A stretch of 64,000 nt of DNA from Melastoma dodecandrum (taxonomy: Eukaryota; Streptophyta; Magnoliopsida; Myrtales; Melastomataceae). The notes beneath the pieces were generated by a model. It made no database searches. It was given only the letters and a program-made list of their open reading frames with translations, and had not been told where the DNA came from. Where the stretch lies: contig JARUPY010000190.1 in the NCBI GenBank assembly GCA_029817715.1, positions 3,162,001 through 3,226,000 on the forward strand. Direction: 5' to 3'. Below, piece after piece: positions 1 through 12,206 of the stretch; the stretch's first letter is position 1, and each line of letters opens with the position of its first letter. The position numbers were made by a program, and so were the translations under genes.

Positions 1-2292
1 TGAACCTCACGCAAGCACGCAACAAGCATAACACGAGCAGACAACAACTTCTGTCCTAGGTTCCTGCACACACAGCATGTTGCACTATAGAAGCTGGTCA
101 GTCCCTCACCTTCTGTGCTCATGGGGTATCTGCCCAACTCTCCAGCCCACTGCTCATTGGCCACGCCAGCCTCCAACCTCACGCCTCCACCAACGTCTCC
201 TATAGCCACCAACCAAGGGTCCCTCGTAGCCCCCAGGTCACTCTCCCAGAAAACTTCACCAATGCTATAGTCTTCTGCAGCTCACGTCCCTCGTGTGCGA
301 CTAACACTCAAACGAAAAGATTACAAGCTCTACGAGTACTCTCTACATTTTACACTATGATACACAATCAACCGACACCAGAGAATGTGGCTGAATGACT
401 AATTATGCAAAATGTCCTAGTCTAAATGCAGTAGGTAAATCTTGATCAATCAGCCTTCTATAAACAAAGACAACGATAGGATTACAATTTATTATTTACA
501 AAAACGTCACACCCAGGCATATATATTCTTTGGGTAATCATATCATATCAATAGGATTATGATTTGGTGGTTTTTCCCATGATTAGTGCGGTACAGAAGG
601 TTCGGGCTGAAACTGATCAACAACCTTTTACGAATGGATATAATCCAATATTATATTTCGTAAGTACCAAATTCGATTTCATTTTTTCCAGGATGTTTAT
701 TTCAAAGAAGCTAGACATATGGCGTGCATAATCATCCCAAATAATGGTCCATTGGTGGTCAGATTGATCCACATAAGGTTGAAGACAACCTTGCAGAACT
801 TTACTATAAATAGGTGATATATTTCATTCCATAAAAAATATAATACCTATTATGATTATTTCGAAACATAATCCATTGATTTCAATCATATTAACATCTT
901 GATCAATTCTTTTTCATTTTTTAATTAAACAATCATTTAATTACAAAAACATTTCTTACAGAAAGTTCTCAACATGAGTAGCTTCTGTGTGGCATTGTTT
1001 GACTTCTGTTTCAAAGAAGGTCAAGGCTCATCATCAAAACATATTCAACACTTTTGTTTAAATAATAAAAATTGGCTAATTTCAAAACCGTTACGCAAAC
1101 CAACTCGTTTTAGCTAATATTTATTTATCTATCAAGTTTAAATAGCATGTGATTAAGTTTAGGTTAAATTTAACACTAACGAAACATGATTGGTAGTGCT
1201 CTCTAAAATGAATTTGACTTTATTAACGGTCGCTAGACATGATTAGCAATATTTTTAGAACCCTTCGGTTAAAAAAAATTAATCACCATTAATTTTAATT
1301 ATTATGTTCATCCGTGGTCATTGATCACAAATATTGTTGTGGTGCACGACACGTCACCACCTCAATTTCTGAAGGCCAAAATATACAATAATATCAAAAA
1401 CTATCATGAAACATTTTGTTTTTTCAAAAAATTAGTTTGTTATACGATTTTATCACTGTTTTTATATTGATTTTGCCAAATTTTGTCACCATAAAATCAT
1501 TAACTTAAATAAAGTACGAGCACAGAGCAGCACCCACAAAACATTTGACAATGTAAAAAAATAAAAGAAATGGATGGAGGACTGTGACTTTTGGCTTCTA
1601 ACCCTCTGTTTGGTTAACCAAAAGGGATTCAAGGGAGTCGGGAGGGAAGTAAACGGCAGCCTAACTTTTTTTTTACGTGCAACTTTAAAATGACTTGTCT
1701 AAAGCTCGATTAACTGTAATCAGCTCCACCCCCATTCCCATCTGTTCAAACACGCCAGCGTTGCGACGAATCCCGGCCGCGACAACTTCAGGCTAACACC
1801 AAGTATAACAATTTCTGTATACCGTTGCTCTTTCTCTTAGTTCCATTCTCAGCGCTCTTTTCATTTTAACTTTCTTCTTTTTATAATCAGGTCACATTTT
1901 TTATGTTTATTTTTTTTCATTGTTTATTCGAATCTCTAGCCATATGTATTTAGTGTATTAATACTTCTTTTTCTTTCGTTAATTAATTAATTCCTTTCGA
2001 AGGGTATTTCCAATTCCAATATTGAGACAATCTCCTGAATTATATCATAGAAAGGTACGAGAACAGCGCAAACGAGCTTGATGTTCTTCATGCTCAGGAA
2101 TTTTACGCAAAAGAGGTAGGATCCCCCGTCATAGCGCTGTCGTTGGAGGATCTAATTGCATTGTTCTATGCTAGTGTGGATGATTGATTTCCTGCATTTT
2201 CAGTTGGAATTATGTTATGTCTGATCAGTGCGGAGGAGAGGAATGAATCATTCGACGGCGTTGGAATCAATCCATTTGCATTTTTATCATCG
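1..2292. other. Intergenic, mostly AT-rich
   Basis: I see no gene here. Bases 1-350 are C-rich with no long ORF, and in composition resemble the segments at 6690-7310 and 44860-45480, which suggests one dispersed repeat family (weak). Bases 360-1500 are AT-rich without recognisable structure. Bases 1500-2030 are duplicated elsewhere (separate entry). The 73-codon minus ORF at 2293-2514 has no recognisable features. Confidence 0.5.
1500..2030. repeat. Flank duplication shared with 17860-18250
   Basis: Long stretches match 17860-18250 by eye, including the shared phrase TGTGACTTTTGGCTTCTAAC and the block ending in GGGTATTTCCAATTCC. In both places the block lies on the 3' side of a minus-strand RLK (RLK-1 at 2960-5670; the RLK-3 N-terminal piece at 18590-18836). 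The RLK duplications therefore carried their 3' flank. At RLK-3 the gene body between the 3' flank and the N-terminus is gone. Confidence 0.7.
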
Positions 2293-2959
2293 TCAAACTA
2301 CTGGCCTGTGAATTAGTGTGGAAGGCATCAAAACTCTGCGACAAGCATTCTGGAAATGCTTAGACAAATTATATTTCGTAGTCTTATGTGATAGCACGAA
2401 CGACTTTTGCATGTTTATTGTTTCGTAGTGGCTGGAAACTCGAACGACTCCTACTTGTCCATTGCTGAAAGATATCAAATGGAGGAATAGCCAGTGCCAC
2501 CGCAAAACTTCCATGGCTGGAGACGAGCAGTTCCTAGATCATGATACGCATGAGGTACATACGGGCACGAGTACTCCAATCCAATCACGAGCAGGATGTT
2601 GGGATCCATAATCACTTTTTCCTACTAATTTATCATATAAGCATTGTATATTGAATTTCATAAATGACCGTATTTGAATCAACGATCTTGCATTATATGA
2701 CAATTGAAAGATATATCTAAATTCAATCAACTCAACCCTGGGGCAAAGAAGAATGATGGAAATCAAATTGATGAACAAATAAATACGAGAATTGACAAAA
2801 AAAGAAAACAGAGCATCGTATGCTTCTTCATTCAGGGTGGCAAATACATAGCAGGAACAAGCAGAGACAATACTTGGATTTGAGTTGTTTCGGCTACCAC
2901 CAGCAAACAAGCAAGCCATCGGGGATACAATCCTTCAGGCCGGCATTCGGTCCAGAGCA

Positions 2960-5670
2960 TCAGCCTGCCAGAGATTTGATGGATTTTAGTTTCACTGCGG
3001 CCTCACGGATGTCCATCCGTTCTCTCGGCGACTCACTACATCATGTGACTCCGATATCAAAACACCTTCGCCAGACATCCAAGAATCCTTCTTGGAGCGC
3101 GGGCGCTCGATCCTACTCCAAACTCATTTAGAAACATACAAGGGTCTGCTACTTCTCTAGCTCTTTCCGGAAACCCGGCCTCGCAATGGCTTCGGATGTT
3201 CTAAGCATCTTGGAACATGTCGTCAGTCGGCTTCTTTTGCGTAAACATCTCCAGCAGAAGAATTCCAAAACTGTAAACGTCACCTTCCCTCGACACTTGC
3301 CTTCACATTCCGTACTCTACAACATTTCGCGTTAAACTGCCTATATTACTGAGTACGAGCTAACAAATATCCAAAACCACATTTACATAAAATCGACGCA
3401 CCTGGAGGGCTGTAGCTGACCGTCCCTCTCACTCCTGTCGAGCTTACTTGCACAACAACATCACCGGCAGAGAGAATTCTCATGAGTCCGAAATCACCGA
3501 CCTTTGCTATCATTTCCACATCCAGGAGAACATTGCTCGGCTTCAAATCACAGTGAATCACCATCACGTCACACTCACGATGCAGATACTCTACAGCACA
3601 TGCAATGTCCACGGCAATACTAAGCCTGTGCCTTCCCACTGGTCGCCTTGATTATATCCTCGTACGAAATTTGTGGAAATGGGCCTTTTGGGAACCAACC
3701 CAGACTGCGGCCTCACATTTCTCCTCCTTTTCCTGTTCATGCAACGATGCGATGCAAGCAGAAAAAGCAAAACGAACAGGAAAGCAATCCCTCTGGCAAT
3801 TGCGATGAGGATCTTCGACAACATTTTTTTCCTTCCGCGCTTCAGTTTAGAAGTAGGACAGAATGGTAAGTTCAATGCTGGAATCCCACCACAGAGTTTG
3901 TAAATTCCCATGACCGAGACCCCTGTGGCATTTAGGAAGACTCCTTTATTCGGAACTTCTCCCTCGAAATGGTTAAACGATATATTGAGGTATTCGAGCC
4001 GGAAATCTCCTAAGAATTTCGGGATCCCACCGGAGAAGTTATTCTGCGATAAGTCTAGATGCTTTCAGAGGAGATAGAAACGCGGAGATGTTGCCTTCAA
4101 ACAGATTATTCCCAATGTCCAAGGACACCAAGGTGGTGCATCCGCCGAGAGTGCTCGGTACTTGGCCAGAAAGACTGTTCCCGTGAACGAATAATGTTGC
4201 TAGGTTCTTCAGATCACCGACTTCTTCTGGCAGTGTGCCGGTTAATTTGTTCTGAGATAAATCGAGAGCGTATGATAAGGAAGAAATACCTAAGACTTGC
4301 GCTGGTATAATTCCACTCAGGTGGTTTCTAGATAGATCCAAAACGACCAAGTTTTGGCAATTTCCGAGGCTTGCTGGTATACTCCCACTGAATGCGTTCC
4401 CCGCCAACGACAGTATCGTCAAATTTCCAAGAGAAGATGGCATTTCCCCTGAGTAATCACTGTGTTGTGCTTGTAGGTTCTTCTACTTGTGGAGGTTACC
4501 GATTTCTTTTGGGAGCATACCCCCATCAACAGATTCCAGCCCATACGTAGATATTCCAGGTTGTGAAGATTCCCGATGCTAGAAGGGACGGTCCATCTGA
4601 CCTCATTCGACTGGAATCCCAAATAGTTCAAATTGGGAGATAAGTTCCCAATAGACCGACGCAACGTATCTCCGAACTTGTTAAAACTAAAACCCATAAC
4701 CCTTAGCTCGGTGGAATTGAGGGACTCGAAGAATTTCAAATCGCCCGACGTGCCTTTAGGTACCGATCCGGTGAAATTGTTCTTGGACAGCCCTAGGCTC
4801 AATAAGTTTCTCGCGTTTGCTATTATTGAAGGGGGAAAGGGTCCGGTCAACTGATTACTACTGAAATGGAAGTGCAGGAGATTGGGAAGAGTGATTTCGA
4901 GATCCATAGGGAGACCTCCCTGGAGTTTGTTGTACGAGAACTCTATTACCATCACAGAGGTTATGTTGAAAATCCAGGCGGGTACTGAACCGGAAAAGTA
5001 GTTTCCTGCGAGACTAATCCATTGCAACCTTCGCAATCGCCCAAGAGATGCTGGGATGGGGCCGCTGAAACCATTATGGTTTCCGTCAATGGTCTCCAGA
5101 GACGAGAAGTTGCTGAAGAAATCAGGGAACTTGTTAAATTATTTTTGTGGACTTGGAACACCCGAAGCTTTGACAGAGCCGATAATCCACGAGGTATTTC
5201 TCCAACAAGCTTGCTGTTCCCCAAAAGGATAACTTGTAGGTTTGTGCAGCCCAAGACGATCTCAGGGAGCTGACCCGAAAACGAGTTATTATCCAGCATC
5301 AACACTGTCAACCGACACAGGTTCCCGATTTCAGGGGGATTTCGCCAGCAAACCCATTGTTGTTGATGTTTATTATCCTGAGGAAGCTGAGATTCCCAAT
5401 GTAGGGTGACAAGGAACCCCCTAGTCTGGAGCCCGGGAGCCACAATTCGGTGACGCGGGGACGTCTCCTGCTGCATGTTATGCCCGGTCAATGACAGAAG
5501 TGGATGGTGTCATTCCACGAGGAGAGTACCCAGTTGGGGTCGTCCAGTATTCAGTGCCTGAACTCAAGCAACGCAGCATGGTCGGTTTCGTTGGTCTTAG
5601 CCGCTGCTGCTGAGAGAGAAAACTGGAGACAAGTGAATAATATCATAAAAGCAGAGGAGGAGGAAGCCAT
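2960..5670 (-). pseudogene. RLK-1: LRR receptor-like kinase pseudogene (LRR-XII type)
   Basis: Family role: plasma-membrane receptor kinases with an extracellular LRR domain that senses ligands in immunity (EFR/FLS2/At3g47570-type group). Reading minus: ATG at 5670 with a signal peptide ending in an Ala run, then an LRRNT segment, many LxxLxLxxNxFSGxIP repeats, a transmembrane helix near 3780, and the kinase C-lobe with IHCDLKPSN (non-RD) and VGDFGL. The last exon runs to a stop at 2960-2962. There are in-frame stops in the first 70 codons, frame changes near 5480, 5030, 4440 and 3910, and a deletion near 3635. There the juxtamembrane SYEDI region jumps straight to RYRLSIAVDIACAVEYLH, removing about 325 bp that encode the glycine loop, catalytic Lys and helix C. 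RLK-2 is the closest intact reference. The gene is clearly non-functional. Confidence 0.9.
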
Positions 5671-8600
5671 AATTGTTTAGAATGCCTTTGCCTAATCACA
5701 GACTGTCCGCTTAGCGATGTTATATCCAGTCTCCCCCATTCCATGACTTTTCTAAGGATGAATGTGAGTTTTGGGATATACTTTTTTTCATGTGGGAGAA
5801 AATGATTAAAGATTAGGCTCTAACTTAAACTCACTATTTCCGTCTTATTTATCTTCAGCTTCTTAGTAACTTTGACTCCGGACAGCAACTTTCACGGGCC
5901 AAAAATTAATATGACATGACTTTTTAAAAGGATAAGTTCTTTTAAAAAATGTTAAAAAAATTGAAGTTTAAATTAATAATTTCTAAAATATACGGGAGGT
6001 GGCTATTGGGTCATCAGGTTTCGGTTGAGTAGTTTCCGGACAGTGGAACCTTGAACCTAGCTTCCTTAATTTTATAACCTAAAAACTACTGTACTAATTC
6101 AATCCTCAATGATATCTTGAATTAGTAAAGTATTAAATCTCACGCCGCGACCCAAGGAAATTTAATACAGTACTGTTCAGTGTTAGTACATTTTTCCAAG
6201 TAAGTACCGTTGATTTTTAATACTTTTTTCTAAAATATTTTAAATACTAAACTTATACATTTCACTGTTTGGTTAATTGCTAAAAATTACTGTTTGTTTT
6301 AGTACTTTCTTCCTAAACATGTTTATTAGTACGTTCCAAATGATTAGAAACGTACAAGTTCAGTACTAAAATAAACAGTAATTTTTAATAATGTACTAAA
6401 TATTGAAATGTACAAGTTTAGTATTAAACATATTTATAAAGATGACCTAAAAATTATTAATAATTGCTTAGAAAAAAGTACCAAAAATGAATTGTAAATG
6501 ATCCTTACAGTGACAGAAAGACTTCTCAGAGAGCAGCTGGTTTCTAAGACACAGTAGAGGATTGCTTCAGCACTTAGTCGTTCAGCAGAGGATTTCCACA
6601 CAGATTTGTTTTTCTCAAGATGAGCCTGTAAGTACTCGGGAGACAACCACAAAAATAATCACTTAGATCACAAAGAAAAAAACGAAAGAAAAGGTTTGGT
6701 TCCCCACTCAGCGGAACCTGACTTCTCACTCAGCGAAGTCGCGGTATCCGTCCTACACTCAGTTCAGACGTGCACAGTTACCATATTCGTGGTGGAATTT
6801 TCTACTCCGGCGGCTTCCACACAACCTGCTTTACTGTCCCTCAGTAGGAGGTCGAGACTTCTGCATAGCACCCCTATGCTCGGAAGGACCTCTTTCCACT
6901 CCAGCGGTGTTACCAACTCCTGCTCTACCATGCAGGCACGAAACTTCTGGCGCGCACCCGCGAGTGCATGTCTCACTGCTCAAACTCCCTACGAAGAAAC
7001 ACGACAAGAACGGCTTCTTGCCGATTGGTTAGTAACTAGTTACTGAATTCAGAACATGTATTCACTTAGCTTCCCTCAGACGATTCGCCAGCCGCTCGTT
7101 GAACGCACCGAGGACACCTAGTCCCTCTCACGAAGATCAAGGTCGCACTAAGCCCTTAACACTTTCACACGCAGCTTACAAGAGATAGGAACCAGACTAT
7201 CACTTAGCACCATCCGCTCTGCGCCGACCCTCAAAGCGCTTCACTCAGATCACTCAGGCTTTGGACAACCACCCAAACCACTCAGACGCACAAAGACACG
7301 TTTGTCTGATGTTCTAGTATGATTTTAATGGAGAAGGAAACGTGGAAGATGTCCAGAAACGTTGGGACAATATTTGTGATTTGTTTCCAAAAGTCCATAT
7401 GCAAGCTAAGCATATGGTTGCTGCGCCCGAGAAGGTAAGTCCACAACGGTAACTTCCCTTAATTGATATCCTCGTACGAATGAGAAGATTAGTTTCCACA
7501 ACTTAGTAAGATAATTTTCCTAATGATGATCAATTTAGATAAATCATCACAAACAAAAATTATTTGAACCGATGATTTATAATTTTACAGGGTAGCTCTG
7601 CTATAGACAATCTAAACAAAATATTTTGTTTCCGAATATAAACTTGGAAAGCTAATCCCATAATATTGAGTTGCCTCAATATATCAATTGAGAATATTTG
7701 AATCACATTCAACGTATTTAGACAATCAAACATATGTTCTGAATAAAATCAAAATATAATGTAATTAAGTAACATTTATTTCCATGTCTTCATTAAGTAA
7801 GAGTATCATTACAGTAACAACATACTGTCAGATAGCAACATACTACTCATGCTAGTTGTGGCTCAGCAACGCTTTGATCATGCTAATCACTAAAGATAAG
7901 CTATAAATGAAATTAATCAAAATGATTTTGATTAACTTTCATAATTAGAGGCTTTATAATCATAATTATGGTAAAGTATATTCTAAATTAAATTTGAATA
8001 TTTAGAATATCCAGATAATGATTAAACATTGAATTAATCTGGACAATTCGAAATGCCAATTAATTTCAATAGTTTATTTTGAAAAATTAATTATTTCTAC
8101 GTTTACAAAAGGACAGACGCAGTATTACAGCGACACCTTACTGTAACGCAGCATCACATTCCTAAAGCTCATCACAAACAACAAGCGAAGTGTTACAGAA
8201 CACAGTGCTATTATTTTATAACAAAGCTTCTCAAGCTCATCATCAAAACCAAGGTTAACAAGTTTACTTATAATGAACTAGCTGTTTGAATTCTTGGCGC
8301 AAAGAAGAAATGACGATGATTCTTCCGTGAAAGAAGAAAAGAAAGACGATGATGGAGAAGTTAAAAGTGATTGACAACTATTTCGGAAACGTAAGGATGT
8401 CGAAGTAAGAATAAGACGAAGTTCGATGGAGATGTTGTCGAAAACGGTGACGCTCGAAGGAAGAATCCCAATTGAGGTGACTTGAAGGTTACACTATTTG
8501 TATCCTTCAACTCAAATACCGATATTTTACTCATAAAAATGTTTGGAAAGTGTAGACGCAAGGAGCGATGATGACTTGGGATAAAAATACTATCCTCCTG

Positions 8601-9834
8601 TCAAATGATCAATAATTTCCCAACACAACGTGTCTCAGGGGGCAAACTTATAACCATTTTAAATTTTTCAAAAAAATAGTGGTTTCTTTTTATTTATCTT
8701 TTTTAACGACCATTTAAGAAGGGACAGGACAGCCAAACTTAAAACGAATTGAATTTTTAGAGTGATAAATTAAAAAAAAAAGGTTAATTTAATAATCAAG
8801 TGCAAAGTAATAACAAACTCGATGTTTGGTGAAGTGGGATTCAACGGAGGAAGCCTGCTTTCACACGAAAATGCATTGCCTACTGAGCGCTCTCGACGGC
8901 CTGAGGTCGTCGTGGGTGGAGATTGTGGGATGCTCAAAACCGATCTCGAATTGGTGAAGATAGCTTCTCAATCTACTTTGTTGTTTTTATTATTACTTGT
9001 GGAAAAAGTAATCGAGAAGATTTTCTTTTCTTTTGGACGCTTCTTGATTAAGAAGATAATTTTTTTTCTAGTTCAAATAATATCCTAAATATTGATTTTT
9101 TTTTTTTCTGAGTTAGCTTAATATATAGAAAATATCATCTTACATATTAATGTTGTGACATTATTTCAGTCATATCCTCCGTTAGTTGCTTTGCTAATGG
9201 AGGTCTACGTGGCGCTAACATGCCAACTAATATTGTCAACGAAACGTTTAATCTAGACGAAATTTCAAATATATTCAAAACTTTCTCACCAGTTTTAGAT
9301 TTGTCCTGACATTGGGAAAACATCATTGTATAACCTAATATTAAGACGTTATTTCAAAAATTATCTATCGTTAGACCAGACCTCTAATGGCAACTGACTT
9401 GGCGATGATGTGTAACTCTAAGACAACACAAATTTTCTATTAATTTAAAATTAAAAATTAAAATTTTATTTAGTTGAATTTGACCCCCTTAATTAATTTT
9501 TCTAGCTCAGCAGCCACTGCGGTTACTGTGTACGTGAGGAAGCGACGTGTTGAAAGCAACAATCCTTCCGGTCATTGTTGTAATATTTTAATTTTAGGAC
9601 CACATTGTTGAAAATGAAATATATAATATACCACACGTTCACCTAACAATTCGAGCTTTTAAGGCAGTTGGTGTTGGATGCTTTCAACAATGATAACCCG
9701 TTAAAAACTTATTAATGATGGTTAAATATATAAATGCTCATTATGGACTAAAGTTGGTTAGTTCCGCGTAAGCTCTCGAAATTAGATTATATATATTATA
9801 AATGTGATAAACAAATATATTAATAGATTTTTAT
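5671..9834. other. Intergenic with RLK upstream sequence and repeat-like blocks
   Basis: Bases 5671-6000 are the RLK-1 upstream region. Parts of it recur at 18840-18930 and 20310-20400, and the 5800-6000 part recurs at 36605-36800. Bases 6690-7310 are a C-rich non-coding block resembling 44860-45480. The rest is AT-rich. Short ORFs here (for example 6696-7046, 7314-7499, 8361-8561 and 8822-9088) show no domain, and I do not call them genes. Confidence 0.5.
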
Positions 9835-11109
9835 TTAAAAATATAAAGGATGCGGGAATAAGTATTTGTGAATTTTATTTGAGAAAAAAATATTTTCAAG
9901 ATATGATAAACATGTATGCGCCACACCAACGATCGTTATTTCAAACTCATCATCACAAGCACGTTGAATCGCCCTTAATCTCCATTTGCAAGCAGAACCA
10001 ACCTCAGAACAAAACACAGACAACGTTGTCTTATCTGACTCCACAATTTCGTAGTTATAATGGTTCTTGATATGGAACATATTCACCGTATGAATGAGAT
10101 GGTTTTTATGCTTGAAACGCATCCCTTTACGAAATTCAACCACAGCGTCTGGATCGTCCGTCATCCTAACTTTCTCATCCTCCTCGAAAATCACATTCCC
10201 AGTATCGCCACTGTCTAGATAGAATGGTAGAGGTTTCTCCAACCATTTCTTCCTAGAAGGACCAGCCTCATTAACCCCCACATTGTTATCCCCGTTCCCT
10301 AAATCAACACCGTTAAACATTTTATCATCAGTATTGGCGTCTTCCTTATTCCCTCACACATGATGAAGACATGACTTCTTCAGATAGGGAAACTTTTTGA
10401 CAAAGTTGGCAACCCAAGACGAAAGACTTTTTGACAAAGGTGCTAAAGATTCCTTGAAGATAAGGCCGGCACGTATAGTTTTGTTTAGAACTTCTTCCTC
10501 GCCCATATCACGTTCTAAATCTTCAAACGGATCACCCTCTTCATAATCGTCTTCGTAATCATTACCACCATCATCCTCATTATCACCATCCTCCTCATTC
10601 CCCACATTACCACAATATCTGCTACACCCTTCATTCACCGATACCAATTGACGAAAATTTCTACTAGCTTCGAAATTTTCCATTCTCTCTTGCACGACAT
10701 TTAACCCCTCATTCACATTCACTCCCACGGCTTGCATGTTACTACCGTGCTTACTTCTTGAATTTGTCGGCCTCCCTTCATTGCTAGAATTCCTAGAAAC
10801 TGATATCACATCTACTTCTTGAATGCGGTCACCATTTGACATCGCAAACTCACACAACAACCTAACATCTTCATCATCACCAATCGGTACTAGCACAAAA
10901 TTTATGCCAGAAGGACTATACGAAGGAACGGGATATCTATGATATATTTTCAGCCTACTTCCTTCGTTTAATCTCATTGCATTAACAATTACTCTTTCAA
11001 ATTGCACATAGTCCACATCAGCAGGAACCTTTATACGTTTCACCGGATCCCTATTATAACATACTCCTTGACTACCATGAATAACTTTCCCATGACCATA
11101 CAATAACAA
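9835..11109 (-). pseudogene. MULE (MuDR-type) transposase, N-terminal part only, with internal stop
   Basis: MuDR-type transposases mobilise Mutator-like elements. Reading minus from 11109, the first about 100 residues (VPADVDYVQFERVIVNAM, then FVLVPIGDDEDVRLLCEF) resemble the PB1-like N-terminus of these proteins. A very acidic stretch (runs of Glu/Asp) follows. After that comes the Mutator DNA-binding module with F..G..F, a CxxxxxxxCKWRLRA pattern and a terminal HTC. The two pieces are in one frame, separated by a single TGA at 10354-10356. After the HTC motif the frame ends at 9835, and no DDE catalytic domain or SWIM zinc finger follows. This is a truncated relic, or the first exon of a gene whose remainder is lost. 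The family call rests on motif memory. Confidence 0.7.
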
Positions 11110-11369
11110 ATGAACTTACGCCACTGAAACGTAAGGGAAAACTTACGTGAATTAGCTAGCTCTCGAACTTAATAATACCTGCAACAATTCAAACAACATA
11201 TAATTAATCATCAAAATTATAATCGCACCAACAATTCTAAGGCAAAAGGATCAATCAATATTTGTCGATTTCTATCATAAATAATCAATCAATCTTCTAA
11301 ATACCTATCCTAAATGATCAATCAATCTTCTAAATAATTAATCAAGCTTTTAGGGACATACCACTTTTA

Positions 11370-11612
11370 GGAGGGGCGACAGGCGTCGGAGGTCCGATTG
11401 GGCGTCGGGCGACGGATAGTAATCGAAGGTCGGAGGTTGGACGGGCGGATGGTCATCGGAGGTCGGAGGTCAGACGGGGGTCGGATTTAGTCAGGGCGTC
11501 GGAGGACGGAGGCGTAGGAGGTAGGGAGTCGGAGGTCGGGGCGTCAGAGGTCGCGGCGTCGGGCGTCGGAGGGGCGGCGGATTGGAGGTCGGAGGGGGTG
11601 GGATTAGGGTTT
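11370..11612. repeat. GTCGGAGG-rich degenerate minisatellite
   Basis: Variants of GGCGTCGGAGGTC recur more than a dozen times without strict period. It is G+C-rich and purine-biased on the plus strand, and lies just 5' of the minus-strand MULE ORF. The ORF at 11453-11725 (Pro/Ser/Asp-rich) is a translation of this repeat and is not called as a gene. Confidence 0.75.
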
Positions 11613-11639
11613 AGAAAATGAATTTGGGAAGGAAACCCC

Positions 11640-12060
11640 GACCCTATGTCGGACCGCCCGCCCCTTATTGATTTACATAAGAGGCGGGTTTTACGTTCCA
11701 AGTAGGGGCGGGTTTTGACGCCCAATACACGAAGGGGATAGGGAGCTTAAGTGTTGGAGGGGCGGGCTTTCAACATTACAAACCCGCACCTTGTACATTA
11801 TAAGGGGGAGTGGATTTTCAAAACCCGCCCCTTGGACACTTAAGCAAATTCACACAAGGGGTTGGTTTTGAAACCCGCCCCTGCATGAAGGCGCGTTTTA
11901 AGACCACGCCCTCATGCATCACTATAAAGGCGGGTTTTGAAAATCCGCCCCTTCCTTTGGCACGCGGAGGGCGCGTTTTGAAACCGCGCCCTCTTTGTAA
12001 AACACGCCCCTTCGATGATAAAACCGTATTTTACGTAACTGAGACCGTATTTCGTAAATT
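11640..12060. repeat. Array of GGCGGGTTTT / AAAACCCGCC inverted motifs
   Basis: About ten copies of a GGGGCGGGTTTT-like motif and its complement alternate. Several face each other as near-perfect palindromes around TTTTGAAAACC or TTTTGAAACC, for example near 11815-11833, 11860-11882, 11928-11952 and 11966-11990. Two variants carry GGGCGCGTTTT...GCGCCC, so both arms have changed together. The array ends in three copies of ACCGTATTT at 12023-12082. Clustered inverted motifs like these resemble subterminal repeats of class II DNA transposons, and the neighbouring MULE ORF fits that, but I cannot find terminal repeats. Confidence 0.6.
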
Positions 12061-12206
12061 TTTTTTAAAACTAACCGTATTTCCGTAGAAAACTCTTGGA
12101 ATTTTATGTGTAATTATTAATCTTGACTTACCTCGAATTTGATCATCGGATTCCACTGCACAACTACGGAACGCGACGGTTTGGTCATTATAAATGCTCA
12201 ACCTAA

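Noticed and set aside
2293..3131. Small ORFs on both strands before and across the end of RLK-1
   Set aside because: No domain, no homologue visible in the other RLK copies' flanks; 2820-3131 overlaps the RLK-1 last exon in antisense.
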